From NCBI GenBank assembly GCA_026874595.1, contig CM049308.1, positions 48,491,327 to 48,555,326 on the forward strand: a DNA stretch of 64,000 nt, in the 5' to 3' direction. The position numbers and the translations under genes are program-made. The stretch comes from Sipunculus nudus. Lineage: Eukaryota; Annelida; Sipuncula; Golfingiida; Sipunculidae. The notes beneath the pieces were generated by a model. That model worked only from the letters and a program-made list of their open reading frames with translations, was not told where the DNA came from and did no database searches. Below, one piece after another: positions 39,438 to 51,623 of this stretch (the stretch's first letter is position 1; every line of letters begins with the position of its first letter).

Positions 39438-40428
39438 AAAACCTAATTTATTAACTGAAATAAAATGCTGTAAAAAATTAAAATTTTTCATTTTCAGAAG
39501 AGCATAAAATAAATTTGATGAGGAAGTTAAAACAAGCCAATTAGGTATACACTGCATCTGCACAGTGTAATATATGAAACTTGCAGCATGAAACCATTTA
39601 ATAGGAAAGAAATAGTAATTTTTTTAGCATATGCATTTTTGCATGAATAGTTTTTAGCATTTTCAATTTTTTTTTTCAATTTCACAAATTTATATATTGC
39701 ATTAGAAAAATTCTGAAAAAATTTATTCAGAATTATTTTAGAATTGTAAGGTGCATCATTAGTTATTCTTAGTTGGGCTAGGCAGAGGGGGATTTCAGCT
39801 TAGCTGAGTCAAGGGAGATGTCACCGGGAGTAAAGCAGTTACATAACATAGGCGAGGGCTGCATCTCCCACTACAGACCACTGGACAGGGTTGGCTTGAT
39901 TTAAACAACACTTGACATTGTTTATGAAACTTGAATAAAAGGTACTCTTTTTCACCAATTCCTATAAAATTTCAGATGTTATAAGCTTAAAACCTTAACA
40001 GTCCATCATGTGAAAATTAAAATGAATGTACATACAGGGAAAAATGTGCCATAGTCAAAGTTGAGCAAAATTTAAGTTTCATAATTTAACATTTATGCTG
40101 TTAACTTAAAAAAAAATACAAAATTTTGTTCTAATTTCTGGTATACAACTAAAACTAAGTTGAATATAGATATATGATTGTAATAAGCTCTCTAGCTAAA
40201 CACTCATATCATGTTAAGTGAGTAAATATTTTTCCTGTTGTTTGACAAAGTGCATTATGTTTAGCACCATAACTTCAAAGATTTAAGCAATATTGGCCTA
40301 ACTCCTGGCATGTAAATATAAATATATGTGTAAATATATGCAGGATTGGTTATATCAAATTTGGATAGATTAACAACAGAGGTTTTCATATTGGGCAGTT
40401 TTGAAGTGCAACAATAGGTTATTACAAA
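39438..40428 (+). mobile_element. Decayed relative of the element at 40429
   Basis: Contains a diverged version of the GGCAGAGGGGGA...TTACATAACATAGGCGAGGGCTGCA block seen in the elements at 40429, 53901 and 61653, followed by the same AACACTTGACAT and GGTACTCTTTTT phrases. Both ends are missing. Confidence 0.6.
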
Positions 40429-42644
40429 CAAGGGACCCATGGGTCACGACGCTCAGCTTAAGTTTGAAATTTTTGCAAATGCAAAATTTTCTATTTTAAT
40501 GTTTTTCATTTATATAAGCATATGAGAAGCTAAGAGGAAAGAGGCCCTCCTACTTGGTTATAGTAAATTTCTAAATATATGATTGCAAACTAATACTCTG
40601 ACAAGACTGTCATGAAGAAAAACAGTAAAAGTTTTGAGATACTGTGATGCATATGAAAAATTTACAGATGGACAGGCCAGTGGACAGAATGGACTAATAC
40701 CTTTATTTCACCTTCAAGGGAATAATGCATTTAAGTTTATATATAAGCCTATTATTTAAGCATATCCACTTTTTCCATTAAAATAGTTTTTATCTTTATC
40801 TGGTTAATTTTTTTTATTTACAAGTTTTATAAATTTGTATTAAAAATCACTGAAAATATAAGTTAAAATATTAGAATTCTAAGTTGCAATCATTATATAT
40901 CCAGAGTGTAGCTCATATTGGGTCATATTATGCATACACATATATTTAAAAGAAAATAATGCCACAACATGGTATCTACAAGATTATTCCTTGAATCACT
41001 ATTAAAAAGTTTTGCACATTGGAGTTTTCAGTACATGCTTAATCTTATTCACCAAAATAAAATAAAAGATTCAGTAAATTTGGTAAAATAAAAACATCTT
41101 TTCAAATAAAATATACACACTGTTGGTTGAATGAGGGACAAACAATATCATTATGCTAATTACAATCTAAGCTATAATTTATTACTGGAATTAATAGTCA
41201 ATTTACACCTGGTGAAGTTTTTACTCTTCTCAAGTAAGGAATTACTTATCTGATAACATCCACACTTTCACAGCTATACACCACTTTGTGGACACAATTA
41301 AATGTGCACTTTAATCATTGTAACCCTGGTGGTAAATACAAAATCTAAAATGTAGCACACTGCATAGCCAAGAATAAAATGACATACAGAAAATTATAAC
41401 ATTCATCTGTAGTTAATGCACCATCTGGGGGGGGGGGGTGCAGGGCAGAGGGGAAGCCTGCTAGTAGTGGCCAAGCTGAGCCAAGGCAAGCTGCCTCACT
41501 GGGGTGGGTTACATAATGCAAGTGAAGGCTGCACTACTAGGTTGGCTAGATGTAAACAACACTTGACATGTTGTATGAAAACTTGAAGAAAAGGTACTCT
41601 TTTTGAATCAATTCCCTTGAAATTTCAGATTTTAAAAGATTAAATCCTTATGTATATATGCTGTGAAGATTAAATCAATAGTGCTTACAGGGAAAAAAAC
41701 GTGCCATTGCCACAGTTGGACAAAATTTTAGGTATTGATTTTTTATTTATGCTAATAACTTGAAAAATTTGCTAAATTCAGATCTAATTTTGGGTAAACA
41801 ATTGAATCTTGATTAAATAAAGTTACATTCCTGAAAAAAAGTCTCAAGCTTCAGCAGTTCTCATCTTGGGTGAGTAAACATATTTCTTGATTTTTTAAAA
41901 AGTGCATTATGTTTGGGCCCATAACTTAAAAAAATTATGCATCATTTCTGGCATGTGCATAGTGAATGTATAGAAAAATATGTATATTACATATGATCAA
42001 AGTCAGAACAGTGGTTTTGATATTAGGCAGTCTTAAAGTGTAACAATGGGTTTTTAATGGAAAAATGAAGTTTTTCATTAATATCTCAAAGGAATTAAGT
42101 CCTAGTTACCAAATTCTGATAGGGGATTTTGGAGACATCTAACTGTAAGCCAAATTTAAGGAACTTAGAGCTGAAGCTGGGGAGCTGAGCTCTGGCAAAC
42201 TGCATAACATTAGCTTGATGTAAACAATATGTGACATGGTGCTTGAAAACTTGAATAAAATCTACAGTTTTTGATCAACTGGTTTCAAATTTTTTGTGTA
42301 AACAGTTGAAATTGGTCAAATTGGACAAAATTTACATAGGCACTATATAGAGGATTATTTATGGTAAATGTGAGGAAAAACAGATGAGTGGTTTTGATAT
42401 TAGGCAGTCCTGAAGTGTGATAATAGGTTTTTAATAAAAAATTGAGGTTTCTTCTTAATTTCTCAAAAGAACGAAGCCGCAAAGACCCTTTTTTCGGCTT
42501 GGTAGGATATCTTGGGGACATCTAACATTATGCCAAATTTTGGATTCCTAGGTCTTACGGTTTCAAAATGTGCCACATCTACAGACGGACGGACGGACGA
42601 TGGACCACGACTATAGCTCAGATGACTTATAGTCAGCTGAGCTA
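40429..42644 (+). mobile_element. CAAGGGACCC element, full-length copy
   Basis: Starts CAAGGGACCCATGGGTCA then CGACGCTCAGCTTA and ends AGTCAGCTGAGCTA after ACGGACGGACGG. It holds a G tract at 41427-41438 followed by TGCAGGGCAGAGG. It is collinear with 53901-55759 and 61653-62943 but longer. No open frame of note, so it is non-autonomous. The A-rich flanks (TTACAAA on the left, AAAA on the right) recur at other insertions. Confidence 0.8.
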
Positions 42645-42840
42645 AAAACAGAGGTTTTCCTTAATTTCTTGAAAGAACAAAGTCACAGTGACCCAGTTTC
42701 AGGTTTGGTAGGAGAACTTAGGGGCATCAAACTGTATATCAAATTTTGGATTCATTTGTCAAACGGTTTCAAAATTTTGCCCTGTTAGCCAGCCGGAAGG
42801 AAAAAAGGACCATGATTTACAGTCAGCTAAGCTAAAAACT
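42645..42840 (+). mobile_element. Extra 3' end of a CAAGGGACCC element
   Basis: A second, diverged copy of the last 190 bp of the preceding element, ending in CAGTCAGCTAAGCTAAAA. It is a tandem duplication of the 3' end or the remnant of another insertion. Confidence 0.7.
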
Positions 42841-42929
42841 AATTTATGCATACCATTTAAAGGCCATATATTTGTGTATGCAGAAACCTTTATTATTTGT
42901 AAATTCAGTGATTGACCATCTGGCCTTTT

Positions 42930-44704
42930 AGCAAACCTGTGAGCTTATGCAGTGGTCTGGCATTGTCTGTACATTAACCCATACTATCTCAAAAACAGCA
43001 GGAGCTAGCATCGCCAAATTTTATACAAAAAATCAGTCATCTAAAAATCGATATAGGATTTTGCTTCCTTTATTTTTTGCTATCTGCATATACTTAGTTT
43101 TTATAGGCAAAAAGCTGAAATACCGTTAAAAATCTTCTTCTCCGAAACTGTTCAGTCATATTGTTCAATATTTCACAGAAATAATCCCTGAAACAATCTC
43201 TTTCAAGTTTGTTTGAATGGTTCCAGTTCGATGAATTTTGACTAAGTTACAGAAAGCTGAACTTGTCATTTGGCAAAAAAAAGATGCCTAAAAGGATACT
43301 AAAATTACAATATCAGAAACGGCTGGAGCTATCATCACCAAACCTAGTGCAAAAATCTTTCACATATCAAATTTTTTGTGATTGAGCTTTTTGTGACGCC
43401 ACCTGCATCAGGGAAAAAGCTTGAAACCTTTGAAAATCTAGTTCAAAATCATTCAGCGAAATTGTTCAATATTTCACAGAAATTATCCTAGAGAGGAGCT
43501 CTCTCAAGTTTGTTCAAATGGTTTGGGTTTGATGAATTTTATTAACTTGAACTTAGTCATTTTGCCAAGTAAGCATATTCTATAGCTAACATAAGAATCT
43601 CAGAAACAACAGGAGCTAGCATCACCAAGTTTTGTGCAAATGTTGGTCACATGACTCATTTGAATTTGAGGTTTATGTGGCACCATCTACATCCTCCAGT
43701 TTTTTTACGGGCAAAAAACTTGTAATTTTAGCCTCTTTCAGCTTAAAAATGTTTCATAATGAACTGTCAAGCTGAATCGTTTAATTTTTCACAAGAATTA
43801 TCCTAGGGTAGGATTCTTTCAGTTGTATAAGAATAGGTTGTGTTCATTGGTAGAATCATAGAAAGCTGTAGTTGGTCTTATGGCAATTAGTAAGCCTATA
43901 TCAAACTAAGGGCTGCAATAGTCTTTCTCTGCAAAACTGTTGTTTCAACTTATGTAACATTGCACAAAGATTATTCTTGGTGGCATTTGTTCAAGTTTAC
44001 TTAAATGATTTTTTGCCAGAATTATTGGACCTTTAACAATGAAAGAACTGTGAGATACTTTGGTAAACAAAGTAGGTAGATTAATTGTGTTAACAAACTG
44101 AGCTCTTTGGGTATAAAAGCACAGCTGTACAGGCAACATAAATAAATTGTTCTATGTCAAGCTTTTGTGTAAGATAAATCCATGATCTGTATTCTGATTT
44201 TGCTTTCAGTAGGCACCTGTAATTATTCCAAACATTTTCATATATCTTATGAATATGTAAGGTTGAAAAATGAAAAGTAACCAAAGTCTTACAGTATGTG
44301 TAAAAAGATTTACCAACAGGCCAAGATTGTTTATGTATCTATAAATAGCTAGGCAGACTGTCAATTATTTCAGATTCTGCAACAGGCCAATTTCAGTCTA
44401 TATCTATTTTTAGCTTTGGCAGACTGCCAATTATTTCAGATTTAACAACAGGCTAAGTTTAAGTCTGTATCTATTTTTAGCTTTGGCAAACTGCCAACTG
44501 TATCAGATTAGGCAACAGGTCAAGAGTTCAGTCAGTGCAGCCTGGTACAGGTCAAGAGTTCACCCAATGCAGTAGCTGCACCTTGTGTTAGTTCCGATTC
44601 ACTTTGGGGAGCAGCTACCTTTCACAGCTGAGCTTGGTCAGTCCAGTGCACCTGACTCATGAGAAGAACCTGAAAAATTCGCATTAGGCCTGAAGGCCTT
44701 GTTT
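42930..44704 (+). mobile_element. AAACCTGTGAGCTT element
   Basis: Begins near GCAAACCTGTGAGCTTATGC and ends GCATTAGGCCTGAAGGCC then TTGTTT. It holds two or three diverged internal units around AAACTGTTCA, TTCAATATTTCACAGAAAT and GTTTGAATGGTTCCAG. Other copies are at 45660-46450 (plus), 56430-57000 (minus) and 57011-60945 (minus, interrupted). Non-coding. Confidence 0.65.
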
Positions 44705-44831
44705 AGTAGTTCTGTAAAAATCCACATTATGTTTTAGTTTTACTGGAGGACACACTGTCTCTTGGCATATAACTACAGGGAAATTCCTTTTACTTTTTGA
44801 ATGTTCTCACTATCTCTTGTTTGTTTTCTAG

Positions 44832-44961
44832 GAATGCTACCTATGGCCCATTGTTTGACAAGTTTTTTGACACCCTGCTGAACATCCCCAGCTGTGATGA
44901 GATACCCGATCTGGCAGGCCTGCGTCAACAGTTTCAACAGATTACCGATGTGACAACCTGA
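44832..44961 (+). CDS. Last coding exon of an unrecognised gene
   Basis: After a strong acceptor (TTGTTTTCTAG ending at 44831) the sequence stays open for 42 codons to TGA at 44959-44961. The intron is in phase 1: the first G completes a codon begun in the upstream exon. The peptide starts NATYGPLFDKFFDTLLNIPS and ends with a DLAGLRQQFQQI stretch, amphipathic and probably helical, typical of a real C-terminus. I cannot name the family. The next exon upstream was not found within 2 kb, which is occupied by repeats. The gene points toward ERCC2 on the other strand, with the two stop codons about 2.4 kb apart. The final seven codons and stop are the first unit of a tandem array running into the 3' untranslated region. 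Confidence 0.7.
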
Positions 44962-45165
44962 ACAGAGGCCACTTGTATACAACAGATGACCAATCTGAAA
45001 ACCTGAGCTCGGGCTACTTGTATACCACAGATTACCAATGTGAAAACCTGAACCAAGGCCACTTGTATATACAACAGATTACCAATGTGAAAACCTGAAC
45101 CAAGGCTACTTGCATACAACAGATTCCCTATGTGAAAACCTGAACCAAGACCACTTGTATACAAG
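44941..45165 (+). repeat. 45-bp array made from the CDS end
   Basis: Five copies of a 45-47 bp unit. Unit 1 is the end of the coding exon itself, ATTACCGATGTGACAACCTGA plus 3' flank without break. The next units read ATTACCAATGTGAAAACC then TGA. The coding bases CAACAG before unit 1 also recur before each unit, so the repeated segment spans coding sequence, stop and 3' untranslated region. Most units keep the stop. Confidence 0.92.
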
Positions 45166-45659
45166 CTGTGGTTACGTTCCGACTCCCATTATGACACAAC
45201 AAAAGTGAAATTGACTTCAAACAGCAGATTACTGCCAGGTGTCTAAAATCAAAGGTTGATTTGTTTTCTAGTATAGACCATTTATATTGTCATAAGAGCA
45301 CTGTGCAACCTATGTACAAGTATCTTGTTACCCGACTGTTTCCTGTTGGACATCCAGTGAATAGCTGGCTGCATGGTGCAGAATTCCGAGTGCTGCACAG
45401 TTATGAAATTTTCAGTATATTCAGTATATCATGTAGGAGTACCTTTGCACCAAAACACATCACTATCTGTATGTTTGAGTACTAGATTTTTACTATGTCT
45501 AGATTATGTATTTCATGTCCATGTTTTAGTCGTAAAGGCGAGAGGTGCATCAAACAAGTCCACATCACATAAATTAATGTGTTCATCATATTTAAGTTTC
45601 ATTAAACTGCTTATGATATTCTTTTAATTTATTTTTTCTTGGTTTGTTTCTGAGGCTAG
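45166..45659 (+). other. Probable 3' untranslated region and intergenic DNA
   Basis: Follows the stop-codon array of the plus-strand gene. AT-rich, with no further exon seen. An AATTTATTTT-rich stretch near 45626 contains no perfect AATAAA. Confidence 0.4.
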
Positions 45660-46450
45660 AGTTTTTTTTACCAAACCTGTGAGCTTCTGCAGTGCAGTGG
45701 TGCTGTCCGTCTTCTGCATGTTAGTCTATACTATCTCAAAAACAGCGAGAGCTGGCATCATGAAATTTGATGCAAAAAATCACGTCTCCTAAAATACTTT
45801 GGTTATCTGCACTGATTTGATTTTAGGAAGTGCTAACTGTTCAGCCAAATAGTTCAGTATTTTGCAGAAATAATCCAAGAAGCAGTCTCTTTCAGGTGTG
45901 TTTGAATGGTTCCAGTTTGGTGATTTTTGGCCGAGTTACAGGAAGCTGAACTTAGTCATTTGGCAAAAAAAAAACATACTATAATCACAGTCTCAGAAAA
46001 GGCAGGAGCATCAATAAAATTTATGCAAATGTTGGTCACATGACTCATATTTGAAATTGAGGTTTTTGCGGCACCATCTACATTGATCTGGTTTTTTTTA
46101 TAGGCAAAAAACTCTTTCAGCTTCTACATTAAAAATGTTTTGTGATGAAACTGTCAATCTGAATGGTTTAATTTTTCACAAGAATTATCTTAAGGTGGTA
46201 GGGTTCTTTCAATTGTGTAAGAATAGGATGGATTCATTGATATTTGGTAGAGTCACAGAAAGCTAAAAATGGTCTTGTGGCTAAGTAAGCCTATTTCAAA
46301 CGGAGGGCTGCAATAATCTTCTTCTGCAAAACCAATGTATCAAATTCTGTAACATTGCACAAAAATGATTCTAAGTTGGCTTTTGTGCAAGTTATACTTA
46401 AATGATTTTTGGCTGAATTATTGGACCTTTAACAATGAAAGATTTACTGA
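45660..46450 (+). mobile_element. AAACCTGTGAGCTT element, partial copy
   Basis: Starts CCAAACCTGTGAGCTTCTGC and follows the element at 42930 for about 800 bp. The 3' half is absent. Confidence 0.75.
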
Positions 46451-47384
46451 ATTAGCAGTAATGGGCCATCCCAAAACATTAGGGATAAAATATGCACTAT
46501 CTTAAAACAAGGATTCTAGATTTCAGCAGATTTGACCTTGAAGATCAAGGTAAAGGTCACTGCTTTTCGAACTGCAATGACATTTTGGGAAAAAGAACTG
46601 GTGTGTAAAATTTGAAGAAAAAATCTTCAGTACTTCCAAAGTTATGGGGGTCACAAGAACCCTAGAATTACATAAATTTGGACTTGAAGATCAAGGACAA
46701 GTTTACCAGTTCCTAAAATATTCTGAATTTGTCTGTTGAATGTGAAGGGAAAAATATGCAATTCTTAAAAAGTGATTGTGTTCAAAAGAAAATAACTATA
46801 ATTCGGTTGATTAGACCTTGGAAGATCTTAAAAATTAGCTGGGAAATTTGCCTCCCTGAAGCAGAGAAATTTGTTGCTTTGGCCATGATTCACGATATTG
46901 TTCAATAAAACCTCAAAACTGCTGCTGAATGATGAGCAGGGCTCCAGTCAGTGATAAGCATAACCATGATTATAATTTTTACCATGGTCAGACTAGTAGA
47001 CTAGAAATCAAGACAAAGTATCTGTCACTCATTTTTGAGTACATTACTAAGAAAACAGAAAAACATTGATAAATGAAGTCAAATAAATAATATTTTTATT
47101 AGAAAATATACTTGATCTACTTGTTTCTATGTATTTTTACATTTCTGCACAAAAATGTCTCATCTATAACATCTGCCAATCCAGGCTTTAGCGGATGCAT
47201 GGATCCAGTGGTGGCTGTCAGACATGCCTACATTGTTGATGAAACGGTACTAAATCCAGCACCGAGTATGTCAGGAATCTGCTAGTTGATGTATTTAACT
47301 GTCCAGTATCATTCCCCTGGTTCAAGAAGCCTTTCCTGGACCATTCAATTATTATAGGATATACTCTTTTGCTGTGATGATGGG
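46451..47384. other. Intergenic / ERCC2 3' untranslated DNA
   Basis: Two diverged phrases around GACCTTGAAGATCAAGG repeat near 46530 and 46680. The right part is probably the ERCC2 3' untranslated region. Confidence 0.5.
47095..47100 (-). promoter_or_regulatory. Possible ERCC2 poly(A) signal
   Basis: AATAAA on the minus strand about 285 bp after the ERCC2 stop codon. In such AT-rich DNA this could be chance. Confidence 0.35.
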
Positions 47385-47477
47385 TCACGTCTGATGTGTG
47401 CGTTCCTCGATCTTTTTCTGAATGTCCTCAGATTCTAGTTGCTCTAGAGTCAACAGGGAGAGGCCAAGCTGGTCCTC
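47385..47477 (-). CDS. ERCC2: ERCC2/XPD last coding exon
   Basis: Thirty codons plus TGA (47385-47387). The peptide begins EDQLGLSLLTLEQLESED, nearly identical to the human XPD C-terminus from residue 731. It has the same length to the end (human 760), and the lysine at the position of the human Lys751 polymorphism is kept. The last residues (IEERTHQT) differ from human. The acceptor is GATGTTTTGCAG just after 47477 on the plus strand, phase 0. XPD is the 5'-to-3' DNA helicase of TFIIH, used in nucleotide excision repair and held in an inactive form during transcription initiation. The C-terminal tail contacts the p44 subunit region in TFIIH structures. It converges with the plus-strand gene ending at 44961. 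Confidence 0.95.
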   Translation of the reverse strand, partial: EDQLGLSLLTLEQLESEDIQKKIEERTHQT

Positions 47478-47959
47478 CTGCAAAACATCAAATTACTGGT
47501 TAAACCTGTCAAGGGAAATATTCTTTAGTTCTCTGGAAGTATACTGCATACAAAGACGCTGCAGTTAAGGTTATTTTAAATAAAAGTGCTTACCAGTTGT
47601 GAGATCATTATAAAACATTCAGTTCACCTCGGGGAGCAACAAAGATAAGGAATGAAGTCATATCAGCTGACAGTGTATTTTTGTTCCTGGTCTTGTTGCT
47701 GCTGGTGGCTGTATTCCCAGTAACACACTTTTATTTCTTATTAATCTGATACCCCTCAGCCACTCTTGTATTATTAACTAAAACTGATGATGTTTTTCTG
47801 GAATATCCCATTGCTTCAAATGATATGATATTGATTAAAACCACCACTGCAAGTAGTATTCATTGTAAAACTAAGGAATATCACAAAACTAGCAATGTTG
47901 TCTGATCCCTGCATTACCAGAACAGTGCTGGGGATGAATATGGGTTTTGTTTAATGAAT

Positions 47960-50001
47960 TTGTGCTTGAGATGACATACCTTCTTGAAGATGACTTACCC
48001 TGATGAAGATGACTTACCCTGCTGAAGTTGACTTACCCTGATGAAGATGACTTACCCTGATGAAGCTGATGAAGAGAACTTACCCTGATGAAGATGACTT
48101 ACCCTGATGAAGATGACTTACCCTGATGAAGATGACTTACCCTGATGAAGATGACTTACCCTGATGAAGATGACCAACTCTGTTAAAGATGACCAACTCT
48201 GTTAAAGATGACCAACTCTGTTACAGATGCCTTACTTTGTTGAGGATGACTTACTCTGTTGATGATGACTTACTCTGTTACAGATGCCTTACTTTGTTGA
48301 GGATGACTTACTCTGTTGATGATGACTTACTCTGTTACAGATGCCTTACTTTGTTGATGATGACTTACTCTGTTAAAGATGACTTACTTTGTTGATGATG
48401 ACTTACTCTGTTAAAGATGACTAACTTTGTTGATGATGACTTACTCTGTTAAAGATGACTTACTTTGTTGATGATGACTTACTCTGTTACAGATGCCTTA
48501 CTTTGTTGACAATGACTTACTATGTACAGATGACTTACTTTGTTGAGGATGACTTACTCTGTTGATGATGACTTACTCTGTTACAGATGACTTACTTTGT
48601 TGATGATGACTTACTCTGTTACAGATGACTTACTTTGTTGATGATGACTTACTCTGTTAAAGATGAATTACTTTGTTGATGATGACTTACTCTGTCAAAC
48701 ATGACTTACTTTGTTGATGATGACTTGCTCTGTTAAAGATGACTTACTTTGTTGATGATGACTTACTCTGTTACAGATGCCTTACTTTGTTGACAATGAC
48801 TTACTCTGTTACAGATGACTTACTTTGTTGAGGATGACTAACTCTGTTGATGATGACTTACTCTGTTACAGATGACTTACTTTGTTGATGATGACTTACT
48901 CTGTTACAGATGACTTACTTTGTTGATCATGACTTACTCTGTTAAAGATGAATTACTTTGTTGATGATGACTTACTCTGTTGAACATGACTTACTTTGTT
49001 GATGATGACTTACTCTGTTAAAGATGACTTACTTTGTTGATGATGACTTACTATGTTACAGATGCCTTACTTTGTTGACAATGACTTACTCTGTTACAGA
49101 TGACTTACTTTGTTGAGGATGACTTACTCTGTTGATGATGACTTACTCTGTTACAGATGACTTACTCTGTTGACGATGACTTACTCTGTTACAGATGCCT
49201 TACTTTGTTGATGATGACTTACTCTGTTAAAGATGCCTTACTTTGTTGATGATGACTTACTCTGTTACAGATGCCTTACTTTGTTGACAATGACTTACTC
49301 TGTTACAGATGACTTACTTTGTTGAGGATGACTTACTCTGTTGATGATGACTTACTCTGTTACAGATGACTTACTTTGTTGACGATGACTTACTCTGTTA
49401 CAGATTCCTTACTTTGTTGATGATGACTTACTCTGTTAAAGATGACTTACTTTGTTGATGATGACTTACTCTGTTACAGATGCCTTACTTTGTTGACAAT
49501 GACTTACTCTGTTACAGATGACTTACTTTGTTGACGATTACTTACTCTGTTGATGATGACTTACTCTGTTACAGATGCCTTACTATGTTGATGATGACTT
49601 ACTCTGTTACAGATGACTTACTTTGTTGACGATGACTTACTCTGTTACAGATGACTTACTTTGTTGACAATGACTTGCTCTGTTACAGATGACTTACTTT
49701 GTTTACAATGACTTACTCTGTTACAGATGACTTACTTTGTTTACAATGACTTACTCTGTTACAGATGACTTACTTTGTTGACGATGGCTTACTCTGTTAC
49801 AGATGCCTTACTTTGTTGATGATGACTTACTCTGTTACAGATGCCTTACTTTGTTGATGATGACTTACTCTGTTACAGATGACTTACTTTGTTGATGATG
49901 ACTTACTCTGTTACAGATGACTTACTTTGTTGAAAATGACTTACTCTGTTACAGATGACTTACTTTGTTGACGAAGACTTACTCTGTTACAGATGACTTA
50001 C
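47960..50001 (-). repeat. 19/38-bp array of 5' splice-site copies in ERCC2 intron
   Basis: About 2 kb of 19-bp units, mostly paired into a 38-bp composite. On the minus (transcribed) strand almost every unit contains GTAAGTCATC. By hand I count about 80 GTAAGT, the ideal 5' splice-site core. The array abuts the true donor of the exon at 50002-50145 with no gap. At its far end (47990-48180) the units read CAGGGTAAGTCATC, and the 20 bases at 48008-48027 (GATGACTTACCCTGCTGAAG, plus strand) are identical to the exon-intron junction at 49992-50011. So the unit descends from the splice junction. The rest of the intron (47478-47959) is unremarkable. Confidence 0.95.
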
Positions 50002-50145
50002 CCTGCTGAAGGGCTGGGCCATGCTCCTGAGGAATCTCTTCGCAAGCTGGACAGCTTCATCCGTGGACAAGTTACACACAACATCAGGAAGGTGCACCTG
50101 GATCCACTTGGGAAGTTTACCTCGTTTATCTGAACGACCAAACCT
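50002..50145 (-). CDS. ERCC2: ERCC2/XPD penultimate coding exon
   Basis: 144 bp, exactly 48 codons, phase 0 at both ends. Acceptor TCGTCTTCCAG, donor AGG then GTAAGT. The peptide starts [16 protein letters not shown] and ends [15 protein letters not shown], matching human XPD residues 683-730 with the same length. Arg683 and Arg722, both sites of human disease mutations, are present. It forms part of the second helicase domain and the C-terminal extension. If the true donor is skipped for any downstream copy in the array, the reading continues V-S-H-L and stops at TAA, so wrong donor choice would truncate the protein. Confidence 0.97.
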
Positions 50146-51358
50146 CTGGAAGACGAGATTCAAAGCTTTGATCAGGATCAGCAAGCTGATAGATCACAGC
50201 AAATTTTAATCAATCAGCTGTTCATTAATGACAAAACATACACCACCTAGTTACTTCAGTCTTGATCCAGACTATATATTGAACTGCTATGATTTGTGTC
50301 CATCTAACTTATCTGATGCTAAATGCTCACAGAATATTGGTCACAGAGACCTTATATAGGGTTTCTAAGAAGAGTTTACAGGTCCCTTACTGGATCTTTA
50401 GTGAATTAGAATTTCTGGGTCTACTGCTGCCTTTTGTGTCCATCTGACATTTAGGGTGCTAAAAATCATGTTAAATCACATAGCTCAAAGAATATAGTCA
50501 CAGTTACCTTATTATGGTTGTCCAAGGAGACATTACTATCACTTTCTGGGATCCAACATACAAGATTATGGCCACATCTGACTTTCTGGGTGATCAAAAT
50601 TAAGTTTTCTGCTCGAACCTCATACAAGATAGGGCATCATGAGCTAATCTCAGGTGCTAAAGGAGACTGAATTTTAAGATAGATGAGGTTCTTGATCCAA
50701 CAGTTATGATTTGTGCCCATCTTGACTTTCACTGTACTAAAATCATGACCTAATTTCAAGATTCAAACGGGACTTGCAAAAGTCCTCCCTCGATTTTACA
50801 ACAGAAAGTTCTAGGTCCAACAGTTAAGTTTTGAGCCCTATGTGACTGTTTAGTGCTCTGAATCATGTTGTTTGCCAGTAGCTTGTAAAATACAGGTCAC
50901 CATGACCTACTTTCAGATTCCGAGGAAAATGGATATCCTGTCTGTCTGGGAGCTCAAAATCATATTTTTGGTCCGCAGCCCACAGAATATAGGTCACCAT
51001 GACCTAATATCATGTTTCCAAGGACTTTTGTCCAGCACCTCCCAGAATTAAAGTTAGAAAATTCAAGGCCTAATGGATCAAACGTGTGCCCTGTATGACT
51101 GCCAGGGTGCTCAAAATCATGTTTTCGGCCCATAGGTTGCAGAATATTGGTCACCATGACCTAATTTCTGGTTCAACACTGTTATCATTATTGCATGTGT
51201 AAATTGCATGAAAATGATTTATTTGTGGGTCAAATGCTGGTTGCCGCACAGGTTCCATTTGGATTTTGCACAGACAAAATCTGCATGTACTGAAAGGCAT
51301 CCTTAAACAAATCTGTGGAATGTAAGCATGCACAACTTTCTGGAGGTTGATGACATAC
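50146..51358 (-). repeat. ERCC2 intron filled by diverged repeat units
   Basis: Between 50290 and 51180 about six diverged 140-190 bp units share phrases such as GTGCTCAAAATCATGTT, ATATAGGTCACCATGACCTA and AGGTCCAACAGTTATGATTT (plus strand). They resemble, at low similarity, the 335-bp units at 37540-39390. No coding sequence. Confidence 0.7.
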
Positions 51359-51502
51359 CTTGTCTGCGAAGCACATGATACCATAGTCCGTCTTTCCTCT
51401 CATTGCTCGCCCTACACACTGGGCTGCGTGTCTCATGGCGTCAAACGTCAGGAAGTCATTCTCCCGGATATGAAACTGCTCTCTCAGGTACTCTAACCGG
51501 GC
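51359..51502 (-). CDS. ERCC2: ERCC2/XPD exon with helicase motif VI
   Basis: 144 bp, 48 codons, phase 0 at both ends. Acceptor CCTGTATTCCAG, donor AAG then GTATGT. The peptide begins [20 protein letters not shown] and contains [16 protein letters not shown], helicase motif VI of the XPD (SF2) family, whose arginines contact ATP. It corresponds to human residues 635-682 with the same length; Asp681 is kept. Met in GRAMR and MC in GIMCF replace human Ile and MV-type residues, conservative changes. Its frame on the opposite strand means nothing. Confidence 0.97.
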
Positions 51503-51623
51503 CTGGAATACAGGGTTACTATTATAATTATAATTTATATTTTAATAATTTAACTGCTGGTATGTCTTTCTAAGCTGCAGAATATTAAACTCAAAAATAA
51601 AACTAGATGTGTCAGAACGACAA

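Noticed and set aside
48189-48395. 68-codon frame with repeated DDLLCYRCLTLL
   Set aside because: It is a by-product of the 19/38-bp array, antisense to ERCC2, and changes frame with unit length.
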